A stretch of DNA of 64,000 nt, taken from positions 558,001-622,000 of the forward strand of contig NZ_JWLL01000006.1 of NCBI RefSeq assembly GCF_000814025.1, in the 5' to 3' direction. The position numbers were made by a program, and so were the translations under genes. Under the pieces are notes generated by a model. It was not told where the DNA came from. It ran no database searches and saw only the letters and a list, made by a program, of their open reading frames with translations. Numbering within the stretch: the stretch's first letter is position 1; each line of letters starts with the position of its first letter. The DNA is from Tateyamaria sp. ANG-S1 (GTDB lineage Bacteria > Pseudomonadota > Alphaproteobacteria > Rhodobacterales > Rhodobacteraceae). This document shows, piece after piece, positions 28,028 through 37,251 of the stretch.

Positions 28028-28906
28028 ATGACAGATGCACATCAAACCTTGCTGGATCTGCTAGCCGTCGAGCGGCTGGAGGTCGATCTATTTCGCGGCA
28101 CAGGGCAGGGGGGTGAGACCCCGACCCGCATCTTTGGCGGACAGGTGATCGGGCAAGCGCTGGCCGCAGCCTATCTCACGGTCGAAGACCGGCTGTGCCA
28201 TTCGCTGCACGCCTATTTCATTCGGCCCGGTGACCCGTCGATCCCCGTCATCTATCAGGTCGACCGTGCCCGCGACGGGGGCAGTTTCACCACCCGCCGC
28301 GTGGTGGCAATCCAGCATGGGCGACAAATCCTAAACATGTCGGCCTCGTTCCACGCGGACGAGGATGGGTGGTCGCACCAGCATCCGATGCCCGAAGTCG
28401 AAGGGCCCGAGCACCTGCGCGACCGCAAGGAGTTGCGTGAAACCGTCGTCGATCGCATTCCGGAGAAGTATCACGAGGAATTCCTGCGCCCGCGTCCCAT
28501 CGACATCCGCGAGGTGGCGCCGCGCGATTTCTTCACGCCAGAGCCGATGGACGACCGCAGCCATCTGTGGTTCCGCATGGCGGCTGCACGCGGCATCAGC
28601 CCGCAATTGCAGCATTGTCTGCTGGCCTATGCCTCTGACCTGAACCTGCTGGGCACAGCGCTGCGCCCGCATGGACAGACATGGTTTACGGGCCGCGTTA
28701 TGGCGGCGAGCCTTGACCACGCCATGTGGTTTCACGCGCCAGCGACGTTCTGCGACTGGCATCTTTACACGATGGACAGCCCTTGGTCCGGTAAGGGCAG
28801 GGGCTTTAACCGAGGAATGATCTACGACAAGGACGGCACGCTTGTTGCTTCCGTTGCGCAGGAAGGGCTTATTCGCCCGATCACGCCCAAGGATCAGCCC
28901 GAATAG
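28028..28906 (+). CDS. Acyl-CoA thioesterase II (TesB-like)
   Basis: Double hot-dog thioesterase of 292 residues that hydrolyses acyl-CoA to free acid and CoA. Family features are LDLLAVERLEVDLFRG, RIFGGQVIGQALAAAY, SLHAYFIRPGDPSIPVIYQVDRARDGGSFTTRRVVA, and the C-terminal SLDHAMWFHAP with DW..LYTMDSPWSGKGRGFNRG. Its last codons overlap the convergent SDR gene by 13 bp. It would serve as a release valve for CoA intermediates. Confidence 0.94.
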   Translation: MTDAHQTLLDLLAVERLEVDLFRGTGQGGETPTRIFGGQVIGQALAAAYLTVEDRLCHSLHAYFIRPGDPSIPVIYQVDRARDGGSFTTRRVVAIQHGRQILNMSASFHADEDGWSHQHPMPEVEGPEHLRDRKELRETVVDRIPEKYHEEFLRPRPIDIREVAPRDFFTPEPMDDRSHLWFRMAAARGISPQLQHCLLAYASDLNLLGTALRPHGQTWFTGRVMAASLDHAMWFHAPATFCDWHLYTMDSPWSGKGRGFNRGMIYDKDGTLVASVAQEGLIRPITPKDQPE

Positions 28907-29658
28907 GCGCGGTTCAGCTTTTGCATCCCGGCAATCCAGCGGTCGTAGTCGGCTGTCTTGAGTTGCATGTATTTGCGCACATTGGCGTGCGGCAGAACCA
29001 GAAACGCCTCGCTGCGGATGGCATCGATACATGCATTGGCCGCGTCCGCCGGTTCAAGCATCCCGTCGATTGCGGCCACATGATCCTCGTGCCCCTCGGT
29101 CATCGCGGTGCGCACCGCCTGAGGACAAAGAACCGAAACCTTGATCCCAGCATCGCCATGTGTGATCGCCAGCCACTCGGCAAGCCCGACGGCAGCGTGT
29201 TTGGTGACGCCATAGGGCGCTGACCCGATCTGGTTCAGCAGACCTGCGGCGGAGGCCGTGTTCAACAAATACCCGCCACCGCGTTCGATCATACGTGGAA
29301 CCACATGGCGCGCCGCCCAGACATGCGCCATGACATTTATGTCCCAAAGCCGCTGCCAGTCTGCATCCGGCGCGTCTGCGCCACCTTCGACCAGCACGCC
29401 CGCGTTTGAACAAAAGATGTCGATGGGACCAACGGACTGTTCGACATCCGCAATCAGATTGGCAATCTCAGCCTCGTGGGACACATCAACTGTCCTGGCT
29501 ATCCCATTGATTGAGAATGCTGTTTCTTCGGCGCCATTGGCGTCGATATCCGCACAAACAACCGTGCGCGCGCCTTGGGCTGCAAAAGCGCTGCACAGCG
29601 CGCGGCCGATACCGGCTGCAGCGCCTGTGACGACGACAACCTTGTCCTTGATGTCCAT
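28894..29658 (-). CDS. SDR-family oxidoreductase
   Basis: Short-chain dehydrogenase of 254 residues. ATG 29658 gives MDIKDKVVVVTGAAAGIGRALC; the frame is open to 29775 but the added residues do not fit. It has TGAAAGIG, CSNAG (for NNAG) and the catalytic YGVTK. It converges on tesB. The substrate is unknown. Confidence 0.88.
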   Translation of the reverse strand: MDIKDKVVVVTGAAAGIGRALCSAFAAQGARTVVCADIDANGAEETAFSINGIARTVDVSHEAEIANLIADVEQSVGPIDIFCSNAGVLVEGGADAPDADWQRLWDINVMAHVWAARHVVPRMIERGGGYLLNTASAAGLLNQIGSAPYGVTKHAAVGLAEWLAITHGDAGIKVSVLCPQAVRTAMTEGHEDHVAAIDGMLEPADAANACIDAIRSEAFLVLPHANVRKYMQLKTADYDRWIAGMQKLNRAYSG

Positions 29659-29867
29659 TGCTGTTCCTTGAACGGCGGTACTCGTTAGGAACAACCCTAG
29701 GATGCACAGAATGATGTGCCAAGGGACGAGGGCGCTTGGACACAAACCTGACGGAACGTCATGGATGATCGACATTTGATGCAGTTGTGCCTAAACCTTA
29801 TAATCCAAATTATGTAAATTATAGGAGTGACTAAAAGCATGTAGAACAGCTGCTTATAGTGCTTAAC
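29659..29867. other. AT-rich gap between the SDR promoter side and the phoB end
   Basis: About 210 bp with no gene. Its middle (29790-29830) is markedly more AT-rich than the window and includes CCTTATAATCC and TAAATTATAGG, roughly mirrored. It must contain the promoter for the minus-strand SDR. No Pho box and no clear terminator for phoB were found. Confidence 0.4.
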
Positions 29868-30557
29868 TCATCCAAGTGCGTATCCGGCGCCCCGGACCGT
29901 CCGCACCGGATCTGCACCGCCAAAATACGTCAAAGCCTTGCGCAAGCGACCGATATGCACGTCCACGGTCCGCGTATCAACGTAGATGTCGCGGCCCCAA
30001 ACACGGTCCAGCAATTGCTCGCGGCTCCACACGCGCCCCGGCTTCTCCATGAACGTGCTGAGCAAACGGAACTCTGTTGGTCCAAGTTTCAACTCATCCG
30101 CACCGCGCGTCACCTTGTGGCTTTCGGCGTCCAACACGATGTCATCAAATTCAAGCCGCTGGCCCACGGTTGACGGCCGCACGCGGCGCAACTGGCTGCG
30201 CACCCGCGCCATCAACTCGATCACCGAATACGGTTTGACCACGTAGTCGTCCGCACCGGTTTCCAGCCCGCGCACCTTGTCCACTTCCTCGGAGCGTGCG
30301 GACAGCATGATGACCGGAATGCCGCGCGTCTCTGGCTTGATCTTCAGCCTGCGACACACTTCGATCCCCGACAGGTTCGGCATCATCCAGTCCAGAACGA
30401 TGATGTCCGGCATGTCTTCGTCCACGAGCAAAAGCGCTTCGTCGCCGTTCTGCGCGCGGCTGACGGCAAAGCCTTCGGCCTCTAAGTTATACGCAAGCAC
30501 TTCGCGTTGTGCCGGCTCATCTTCGACAACCAGAACTCGGGGCTGATCGGCGGACAT
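29868..30557 (-). CDS. phoB: Phosphate regulon response regulator PhoB
   Basis: OmpR-type transcription factor of 229 residues that activates phosphate-starvation genes after phosphorylation by PhoR. The receiver domain has VVEDEP and phospho-acceptor D56 in VLDWMMPNLSG, and the C-terminal winged helix includes LKLGPTEFRLLSTFMEKPGRVWSREQLLDRVWG and RTVDVHIGRLRKAL. It is last in the minus-strand operon pstSCAB-phoU-phoB, 12 bp after phoU. Its likely target is the Pho box at 36124. Confidence 0.97.
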   Translation of the reverse strand: MSADQPRVLVVEDEPAQREVLAYNLEAEGFAVSRAQNGDEALLLVDEDMPDIIVLDWMMPNLSGIEVCRRLKIKPETRGIPVIMLSARSEEVDKVRGLETGADDYVVKPYSVIELMARVRSQLRRVRPSTVGQRLEFDDIVLDAESHKVTRGADELKLGPTEFRLLSTFMEKPGRVWSREQLLDRVWGRDIYVDTRTVDVHIGRLRKALTYFGGADPVRTVRGAGYALG

Positions 30558-30569
30558 TGGACTGTTCTC

Positions 30570-31271
30570 CTAGGCCTGAAGCGAGGTTTTGTCCGCCTTC
30601 TGGCGGTTTTCGTCGGGTGTTGTGCCGGTCACCAGATACACGACCTGTTCGGCGATGGATGTGACGTGATCGCCCATCCGTTCGATGTTCTTGGCGATGA
30701 AATGAAGGTGCATACACGCCGTGATGTTGCGCGGGTCTTCCATCATAAAGGTCAGGAATTCGCGGAAGAGCGCATTGTACATCTGGTCGACTTCGGTGTC
30801 TCGATCGATCACATCCTGTGCCAGTTCCGCATCGCGCGCCACGTACGCATCAAGGGCGTCCTTCAGCATCCGTTCAACCTCTTTCGCCATGCGGCGCAAG
30901 GCGGCGGCACTGTCGTTCACCGGCGCCATCTGGGACAGAACGCTGGTGCGCTTGCCCATGTTTTTGGCATAGTCTCCAATGCGCTCCAGGTTGGCGCTCA
31001 CCTTGATCACAGACAGCACGAGCCGCAGATCGATGGCCGTAGGCGCACGCAGCGCGATAACGCGCGCGGCTTCCTCGTTGATCAGCTCTTCCAGCTCATC
31101 AATTGCCTTGTCGCCCTTACGGACCTGTTCGGCACGCTCTTCGTCGCGCGTCTCAAGGCTGATGGCGGCTTCGAGAATGGCGTTCTCGACCAGCCCGCCC
31201 ATTTTCATGATCTGCGCCTGGATCGCTTCGAGGTCCCGGTCAAAGGCCGACGCAATGTGTTGGTCTTGCAT
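30570..31271 (-). CDS. phoU: Phosphate transport regulator PhoU
   Basis: Helical PhoU of 233 residues that couples PstSCAB to PhoR and keeps the regulon off when phosphate is plentiful. Two PhoU repeats are visible, with metal-binding EXXXD-type motifs (for example ERIGDYAKNMGK and ERMGDHVTSIAE). It lies 12 bp after pstB and 12 bp before phoB. Confidence 0.97.
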   Translation of the reverse strand: MQDQHIASAFDRDLEAIQAQIMKMGGLVENAILEAAISLETRDEERAEQVRKGDKAIDELEELINEEAARVIALRAPTAIDLRLVLSVIKVSANLERIGDYAKNMGKRTSVLSQMAPVNDSAAALRRMAKEVERMLKDALDAYVARDAELAQDVIDRDTEVDQMYNALFREFLTFMMEDPRNITACMHLHFIAKNIERMGDHVTSIAEQVVYLVTGTTPDENRQKADKTSLQA

Positions 31272-31283
31272 ATGTTCTGCTCC

Positions 31284-32081
31284 TTAGCCGATGCGGCCAG
31301 TGATGTAGCTTTCGGTGCGCGGATCGTTCGGGTTGGTAAAGATTTGACCCGTCTCACCATATTCCACGAGATTGCCGAGGTGGAAGAAGGCCGTCTTTTG
31401 GCTCACCCGCGCTGCCTGCTGCATGGAGTGCGTGACGATCACCACCGAATAGCTTTGACGCAACTCGTCGATCAGTTCCTCAACCTGCGCCGTTGCGATC
31501 GGGTCGAGGGCCGAGCATGGCTCGTCCATCAGCAGCACCTCAGGTTCCGTCGCCACAGCCCGCGCGATGCACAGGCGCTGCTGCTGACCACCAGACAGGC
31601 CAGTTCCAGGCGCATCGAGACGGTCCTTAACCTCGTCCCAGATCGCTCCGCGACGCAGAGATTTCTCAACCAATTCATCAAGTTCCGCCTTGTTCTTCGC
31701 AAGGCCGTGGATGCGCGGGCCGTAGGCAACATTGTCATAGATCGACTTCGGAAACGGGTTGGGCTTCTGGAACACCATCCCGACCTTGGCACGCAGCTGT
31801 ACCGGATCGACCTTAGGGTCATAGATGTCTTCGCCGTCGATATGGATGTCACCGACCACGCGGCATACATCAATTGTGTCGTTCATCCGGTTGATACAAC
31901 GTAGAAAAGTCGACTTGCCACAGCCCGACGGTCCAATGAACGCGGTCACTGTCTTGTCTTCGATCTCGACATCCACGTCCTTGATCGCGTGATTGTCCCC
32001 ATAATAGACCTGCACGCCCTTGGCCGCGATCTTGACGTCGTTTTGCTGCACGTCTCTCTCCACAATTCTCATGTCGTTCAT
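31284..32081 (-). CDS. pstB: Phosphate ABC transporter ATPase PstB
   Basis: ATPase of the high-affinity phosphate importer, 265 residues. Walker A is GPSGCGKST (50-58), the signature is LSGGQQQR, Walker B is [12 protein letters not shown], and the H-loop is [14 protein letters not shown]. The C terminus [31 protein letters not shown] end is typical of PstB. It is 10 bp after pstA. Confidence 0.97.
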   Translation of the reverse strand: MNDMRIVERDVQQNDVKIAAKGVQVYYGDNHAIKDVDVEIEDKTVTAFIGPSGCGKSTFLRCINRMNDTIDVCRVVGDIHIDGEDIYDPKVDPVQLRAKVGMVFQKPNPFPKSIYDNVAYGPRIHGLAKNKAELDELVEKSLRRGAIWDEVKDRLDAPGTGLSGGQQQRLCIARAVATEPEVLLMDEPCSALDPIATAQVEELIDELRQSYSVVIVTHSMQQAARVSQKTAFFHLGNLVEYGETGQIFTNPNDPRTESYITGRIG

Positions 32082-32091
32082 GGGCTTGCCC

Positions 32092-33423
32092 CTACCAGCG
32101 GCGTTCGAACCGGCGCCGCAGGATCACGGCGATGGTGTTCATGGTGACCAGGAACAAGAGCAGCACAATGATGCCGCCCCAGGCCTTTTCGGTAAAGACC
32201 GCGTCGGAACGCGCGGCCCAGTTGTAGATCTGCGCAGGCACGGCCGAGTTCGGTTCAAGGAACCCTTCGAGGAACGTGTCCGGATAGCGCGCCACGAAAC
32301 CGACCATCCCGATCAGCAGCAATGGTGCGGTTTCCCCCAACGCCTGGGCCAGACCGATGATGGTGCCGGTCAGGATACCGGGCGCGGCCAGCGGCAGCAC
32401 ATGGTGGAACACGGCCTGCATTTTTGAGGCCCCTACCCCAAGTGCCGCATCCCGGATCGACGGCGGCACCGCCTTGAGCGATGCGCGGGTCGAGATGATG
32501 ATCGTCGGCAATGTCATCAGCGTCAGCACCAGCCCACCAACCAGCGGCGCGGATTGCGGCAGATGCGCAAACTGAATGAACACAGCAAGGCCCAGGATAC
32601 CGAACACGATGGACGGCACGGCAGCAAGGTTTGCGATGTTGATCTCGATGAAGTCGGTAAAACGGTTCTTGGGTGCAAATTCCTCAAGGTAGATGGATGC
32701 CGCCACACCAATGGGCAGGCTCAGGACCAGCACCACCAGCATCATGAAGAACGAGCCCAAAACCGAGGCGCCGATCCCTGCGCCACCGGGGTTGTCCACG
32801 CCAGTGTCGACGCCCGTGATGAAGTTCCAGTTGAACACCTGTTTGATCAGACCAGCCTCTTTCATGGCGTCGATCAGATCGAAATCTTCGGGCATGAAGA
32901 AGCGGTTGCCGCCTTGCAAGTCTTCGCGGGTAAAGGTGCCTTTCAGATACCGGTCCACGCGCGAGGACGCAGCCAGCTCAAATTCAATCTCTTCCCCGAT
33001 CTGATCCGGGTTGTCGCGAAAATGCGAACGCAGATCGCCACCGACCTTGCCCAGAAGGCGCTCAACAGCGTCTTCATCGAACTTGATCTGCACACCTTCG
33101 GCCTGCATCGTGTTCGACAGCGATGTGATGAAGTAATTGGTGTAGATCGCAGTCTTCAGCATCGCCTCTTCGGCTTCGTCATGCTGTTCTTGCGTCAGGG
33201 TAAAGGGCACTTCGACCACAGCCTGGCGGAAGGCGGGCAGCCCTGCGCTGAGGATTGCGGCCAACAGGGCCAACAAGAAGAACAATCCAGTGCAAATGGC
33301 GGCGATGCCGTAGGCGCGGAACCGGCGCTCGGATGCGTTGCGTTTCTTGGTGCGCGCGTCTTCCTGCGTCAGTGATCTGGGCGCACGCGCGTTGTCTGGG
33401 GAGTTGAGGCTTGCGTCAGTCAT
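32092..33423 (-). CDS. pstA: Phosphate ABC transporter permease PstA (long form with N-terminal domain)
   Basis: Inner-membrane permease. At 443 residues it is about 150 longer than E. coli PstA, because a DUF3333-type domain precedes the permease core: one N-terminal helix ([22 protein letters not shown]) and then a soluble, charged region. The permease core includes [45 protein letters not shown] and the EAA motif [27 protein letters not shown]. It shares one base with the pstC stop (TAATG). Confidence 0.95.
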   Translation of the reverse strand: MTDASLNSPDNARAPRSLTQEDARTKKRNASERRFRAYGIAAICTGLFFLLALLAAILSAGLPAFRQAVVEVPFTLTQEQHDEAEEAMLKTAIYTNYFITSLSNTMQAEGVQIKFDEDAVERLLGKVGGDLRSHFRDNPDQIGEEIEFELAASSRVDRYLKGTFTREDLQGGNRFFMPEDFDLIDAMKEAGLIKQVFNWNFITGVDTGVDNPGGAGIGASVLGSFFMMLVVLVLSLPIGVAASIYLEEFAPKNRFTDFIEINIANLAAVPSIVFGILGLAVFIQFAHLPQSAPLVGGLVLTLMTLPTIIISTRASLKAVPPSIRDAALGVGASKMQAVFHHVLPLAAPGILTGTIIGLAQALGETAPLLLIGMVGFVARYPDTFLEGFLEPNSAVPAQIYNWAARSDAVFTEKAWGGIIVLLLFLVTMNTIAVILRRRFERRW

Positions 33424-34895
33424 TACTCGTATTGCTCCCGATATTTGCGCACGATGTAGAGGGCGAGAACGTTCAACCCGAGCGTCATGATGAACAGCGT
33501 CATGCCGAGGGCGAAGGCCACCAGCGCCTCGGGCGAGGCGAAGTCGCTGTCGCCGGTCAATTGCGATACAATCTTGGCGGTTACGGTCGTCATGGCCTCA
33601 AACGGGTTGAGGCTGAGCCGGGCCGCGGCCCCTGCCCCAAGCACAACGATCATCGTCTCGCCAATCGCGCGGCTGGCGGCCAGAAGAACAGCGCCCACAA
33701 TGCCGGGCAAGGCGGCTGGCAGCACCACCTGCTTGATGGTTTCGGACTTCGTTGCGCCTAGGCCATAGGATCCGTCGCGCATCGCCTGTGGCACAGCGTT
33801 GATGATGTCATCAGACAGCGAACTGACAAACGGGATCAACATGATGCCCATCGCCAATCCGGCCGTCAGAACAGCGCGTTGCCCCTGCATCCAACCCAGA
33901 CCGTCATTGCCAAAGACCGACAACAGGATCGGCCCGATGGTGAGAAGCGCAAACAGGCCGTAGACGATGGTCGGGATGCCGGCGAGCACCTCCAGCAGCG
34001 GCTTGGCGATGCTGCGCATCCTGGGACCTGCATATTCCGATAGGTAGATCGCCGCAAAGAGCCCGATAGGCACAGCGACGAGCAGAGCCACGAACGAGAT
34101 GTAAAGCGTGCCCCAAAGAAGCGGGATGATCCCGAGGCTCGAAGCCCCGCCGCGACCCGAGAAGCTGGGCGCCCATTCCAGCAGGAAAAAGAATTCGGAG
34201 GCTGGGTACAGCCGGAAAAACTCGACCGTGTTGAAGATCAGAGACAGCACAATTCCAACCGTCGTCAGGATCGCGACAGAGGCTGCGGCGATCAGCAGTG
34301 CCAGCACGCCCTGTTCCACAGTGTTTCGCGCGCGAAAGGTTTTCTGCCCCTCGCTCGCGCCCCAAACCGCCCCTGCGAGCGCCACGATCAGCACCGCAAT
34401 TGTCATCAGCAGGTTCGATGTTCCGCTGAGCGCGCGATAGGCTTGCGCGGCTTCCAGAACAGGCTGTGTGATCTGGCCCGTCACCACCTGCCCAGCATCG
34501 CGCAGGATCTGCGTCAGTTCGGCGACATCCGATTGACCGTTTCGTGCGGCATCATTGTCCAGCAAACCCGCCGCAACGGCGTTCTCAAGACCATCGGCGG
34601 TCCGGCGCACTTCTGCCATCACCAGCCCAATGTTCGACCCTTCGGCAATTCCGGCCTCGGGGATCATCTGGGCGATGCGGTTGTCGATGAACAGCGGTTG
34701 CGCCAGCAGCCACAAAACCATCAGGCCAAATGCAGGCACGATCGATTTCATCAGGGCGTTTGAGCCATAATAGATCGGCAGCGAGTGCAGGTTACGGCTG
34801 TCGCCATCCGCACTGGCCAGCGCGCGACGGCGTCCCAGAACGAACCCGACAACCGAGATCGCCAGAACGATCAGCGTGAGCCAGATGACAGGCAT
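33423..34895 (-). CDS. pstC: Phosphate ABC transporter permease PstC (long form)
   Basis: Partner permease of PstA. ATG 34895 gives MPVIWLTLIVLAISVVGFVLGRRRA and 490 residues; the frame is open to 34958 but those residues look like leader sequence. The N-terminal ~200 residues add helices and a soluble part beyond E. coli PstC. The core holds AVPIGLFAAIYLSEYAGPRMRSIAKPLLEVLAGIPTIVYGLFALLT and the EAA loop RDGSYGLGATKSETIKQVVLPAALPGI. It is separated from pstS by 111 bp containing a terminator-like hairpin. Confidence 0.95.
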   Translation of the reverse strand: MPVIWLTLIVLAISVVGFVLGRRRALASADGDSRNLHSLPIYYGSNALMKSIVPAFGLMVLWLLAQPLFIDNRIAQMIPEAGIAEGSNIGLVMAEVRRTADGLENAVAAGLLDNDAARNGQSDVAELTQILRDAGQVVTGQITQPVLEAAQAYRALSGTSNLLMTIAVLIVALAGAVWGASEGQKTFRARNTVEQGVLALLIAAASVAILTTVGIVLSLIFNTVEFFRLYPASEFFFLLEWAPSFSGRGGASSLGIIPLLWGTLYISFVALLVAVPIGLFAAIYLSEYAGPRMRSIAKPLLEVLAGIPTIVYGLFALLTIGPILLSVFGNDGLGWMQGQRAVLTAGLAMGIMLIPFVSSLSDDIINAVPQAMRDGSYGLGATKSETIKQVVLPAALPGIVGAVLLAASRAIGETMIVVLGAGAAARLSLNPFEAMTTVTAKIVSQLTGDSDFASPEALVAFALGMTLFIMTLGLNVLALYIVRKYREQYE

Positions 34896-34940
34896 ATGTC
34901 CCCCAAAGTGCGAGGCGCGCGTCTCAGGCGGCCTTGAAAG

Positions 34941-34970
34941 CAGAAAACCGGGCGACATAGGCGCCGCCCG
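34941..34970 (-). terminator. Attenuator-like terminator between pstS and pstC
   Basis: On the minus strand CGGGCG (34965-34970) pairs with CGCCCG (34949-34954) over a 10-nt loop, followed by GTTTTCTG. A 6-bp stem with a short T-run suggests partial termination, which would make the binding protein more abundant than the membrane components. Confidence 0.55.
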
Positions 34971-35006
34971 ATTGTGTGTTTTGGCATGAGATGATCCGTA
35001 CTCAGA

Positions 35007-36047
35007 TCAGGAACCGCTGCCCATGGTCTGTTCTTCGGCTATCATGGCTTGCGTTTCCGCCAGCTCAGGGTCGGACACGAGGCCATAGGCGGCCAACGGA
35101 CCGTCAGGACCTGCCAGAGCGTCCGAGACGAAGAATTCTGCGAATTCCTTGAGGCCAGGGATCACGCCGATATGCGCCTTCTTGATGTAGAAGTAGAGCG
35201 GACGTGACACGGGGTACTCACCGGCTGCGATGGTTGCGGTGGTCGGCTCAACACCCGACATGGTCGCCACTTTCAGCTTGTCGGTGTTGTTTTCGTAGAA
35301 GGCCAGACCAAACACACCGATGGCGTTAGCATTGGCGTCGATCGAGGCCAGCGTTTCGGTGTAGTCACCGTCGATGTCGACCGAACGGCTGTCGGTGCGA
35401 ACGCTCAGGCAGGCATCTTCGGCGTCATCCTCGGACATGCCGCCCGCGATCATTGCTTCCATCGCGCCTGTGGCTTCGCAGCCTGCCGCAATCACCTTTT
35501 CCTCGAACACTTCACGTGTGCCGTGCTTGGTGCCGGGGATGAAGGCCAGGATGTCCGCTGCAGGCAGGTCGGCGTTGAAGTCGGACCATTGCGTGTGCGG
35601 GTTGTCGACCAGCGCGCCATCGACCATCACCTGGGGTGCCAGCGCGTTGAAGATGTCGGAGGGTGTGAAGGCCGTGAATTCGGGGCCTGCGATCTGGCTG
35701 GCGAACACGATGCCGTCATAGCCGATGCGCACTTCGATGATGTCGGTCACTCCGGCTTCGGCACAGGCCTTGATTTCCTTGTCACGGATCGCACGCGAAG
35801 CATTCGCGATGTCGGTGTGCTGGGTGCCAACGCCCTGGCAGAAGCGCTTGAGGCCAGCCGAGGAGCCACCTGATTCCACAACCGGTGTCGGGAAGTCGGA
35901 GTTGTCGCCGAAGAGTTCCGCAACGATGGATGCGTACGGAAGAACGGTGGACGACCCGGCAACTTGAACCTGGTCACGCGCCACAGCGGCAGTTGCAGCC
36001 ATGGCCGAAAGGGCCAGCGCCGATGTGGTGAGTTTCACGAAGGACAT
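35007..36047 (-). CDS. pstS: Phosphate ABC transporter substrate-binding protein PstS
   Basis: Periplasmic phosphate-binding protein of 346 residues. ATG 36047, with AGGAG upstream, gives a signal peptide (FVKLTTSALALSAMAATAAVA) and mature RDQVQVAGSSTVLPYASIVAELFG. Phosphate-contacting segments include AGSSTVLP, ESGGSSAGLKRFCQG and HGTREVFEEKV. It is the first gene of the transport operon, directly behind the Pho box at 36124-36158. Confidence 0.96.
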   Translation of the reverse strand: MSFVKLTTSALALSAMAATAAVARDQVQVAGSSTVLPYASIVAELFGDNSDFPTPVVESGGSSAGLKRFCQGVGTQHTDIANASRAIRDKEIKACAEAGVTDIIEVRIGYDGIVFASQIAGPEFTAFTPSDIFNALAPQVMVDGALVDNPHTQWSDFNADLPAADILAFIPGTKHGTREVFEEKVIAAGCEATGAMEAMIAGGMSEDDAEDACLSVRTDSRSVDIDGDYTETLASIDANANAIGVFGLAFYENNTDKLKVATMSGVEPTTATIAAGEYPVSRPLYFYIKKAHIGVIPGLKEFAEFFVSDALAGPDGPLAAYGLVSDPELAETQAMIAEEQTMGSGS

Positions 36048-36123
36048 GAATGTCTCCTGTCTGAACATTTCTCTTGATCCCCCCTATGGGAACCTTGCCG
36101 CCCATCTAGGGACCGTGCGCAAT

Positions 36124-36158
36124 GCTTTTGTGACAGATACGTAACAGTTTTATGACAG
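36124..36158 (-). promoter_or_regulatory. Pho box (PhoB binding site) upstream of pstS
   Basis: On the minus strand three 7-bp half-sites, CTGTCAT, CTGTTAC and CTGTCAC, repeat with an 11-bp period, separated by AAAA and GTAT. This is close to the enterobacterial Pho-box consensus (two CTGTCAT units 11 bp apart). It lies 77-111 bp before the pstS ATG, the expected place for PhoB activation. Confidence 0.88.
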
Positions 36159-36177
36159 GCCGCAGAATGCCCTGACG

Positions 36178-37239
36178 TCAGCGCAAATTTTCCTGCATCG
36201 GCAGAACGACGGTAAATGTCGCGCCCTCTCCCAGAGTGCTTTCCACGCGCAACCGCCCACGGTGCCGGTTGATGATGTGCTTGACGATGGCAAGGCCGAG
36301 CCCCGTGCCGCCAAGCGCGCGACTGCGGTGATCATCGGCCCGGTAAAAACGTTCGGTGATGCGTGGCAGGTGGACCGGGTCGATGCCCGGTCCATAGTCC
36401 ACGATCTGCACCCGTACACCGGGCGCGCGCAGCGCAGGTTCGCGCGCGCTGGTGGTGACACGCACCGTCACACGCCCGCCAGTGCCGCCATATTTGATCG
36501 CGTTTTCAATGAGGTTGGTGAACACCTGCTTCAGCTGATCTGCGTCGGCCATGATGTGCACCGGATCGCCGTTGAACTCCCGTTCGAACGTGACACCTGC
36601 CTCTTCGGCTAACGACCTTAGGGTGCGCAATGTCGAATCCAGGATGTCATTCAACACCACAGCCTCGGTCGGGCGCACACGCTCGTCGCCTTCGACCCGG
36701 TTGAGCGACATCAGATCACCCACAAGCCTGTTCATGCGCTCGGCTTCGTCCTGCATGATGTTCAGGAACCTCTCGGCCGCCGCGGGATCGTTGCGGGCGG
36801 GGCCGCGCAACGTCTCGATGAAGCCCATCAGGGCCGTCAACGGTGTCCGCAATTCGTGGCTGACATTGGCCACAAAATCGCGCCGCATCTGGCTGGCCTG
36901 TTCCACATGGGTGATGTCCTCGAACACCAGCACGACCGCCCCTGCCGCATTGCGGCCCATACCGGGGACCGCTCGCACACTCACGCGGAACGTTGTATCC
37001 TGTGCGCCGTCATTGCCCAGATAGCTGGTGCCGCGCGGCTGCCCGTCCTGCAAGGTGGCCTCGATCGCGTCCAGCAGCGCGGGTTGGCGCAGCATTGTGA
37101 CGTAGTTCCGGTCAAGGGCCTGTTGCCCGATCAGCGTCAGCGCCTCAGCATTGGCCGCAATGATGCGTTCGGTGCCGTCAATGGCGAGTGTCGGCAGCGG
37201 AAATGCCGACAGCAGCGCGTCCAGAACATCATTTCCCAT
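36178..37239 (-). CDS. phoR: Phosphate regulon sensor kinase PhoR (soluble form)
   Basis: Histidine kinase partner of PhoB, 353 residues. An N-terminal PAS domain (about 1-110) is followed by HisKA with H128 in FVANVSHELRTPLTALMGF, and HATPase motifs FTNLIENAIKYGG (N box), VDYGPGIDP (G1), and GGTGLGLAIVKHI (G2). It lacks the N-terminal membrane helices of E. coli PhoR; no hydrophobic segment is visible. It must therefore reach the PstSCAB-PhoU complex by protein contacts. It precedes pstS, with the Pho box between them, and ends 13 bp after the metC-like gene. Confidence 0.95.
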   Translation of the reverse strand: MGNDVLDALLSAFPLPTLAIDGTERIIAANAEALTLIGQQALDRNYVTMLRQPALLDAIEATLQDGQPRGTSYLGNDGAQDTTFRVSVRAVPGMGRNAAGAVVLVFEDITHVEQASQMRRDFVANVSHELRTPLTALMGFIETLRGPARNDPAAAERFLNIMQDEAERMNRLVGDLMSLNRVEGDERVRPTEAVVLNDILDSTLRTLRSLAEEAGVTFEREFNGDPVHIMADADQLKQVFTNLIENAIKYGGTGGRVTVRVTTSAREPALRAPGVRVQIVDYGPGIDPVHLPRITERFYRADDHRSRALGGTGLGLAIVKHIINRHRGRLRVESTLGEGATFTVVLPMQENLR

Positions 37240-37251
37240 TGGCCTGCTCCT

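Noticed and set aside
30507-31904. 465-codon plus-strand frame
   Set aside because: Antisense to phoU and pstB, which have complete motifs.
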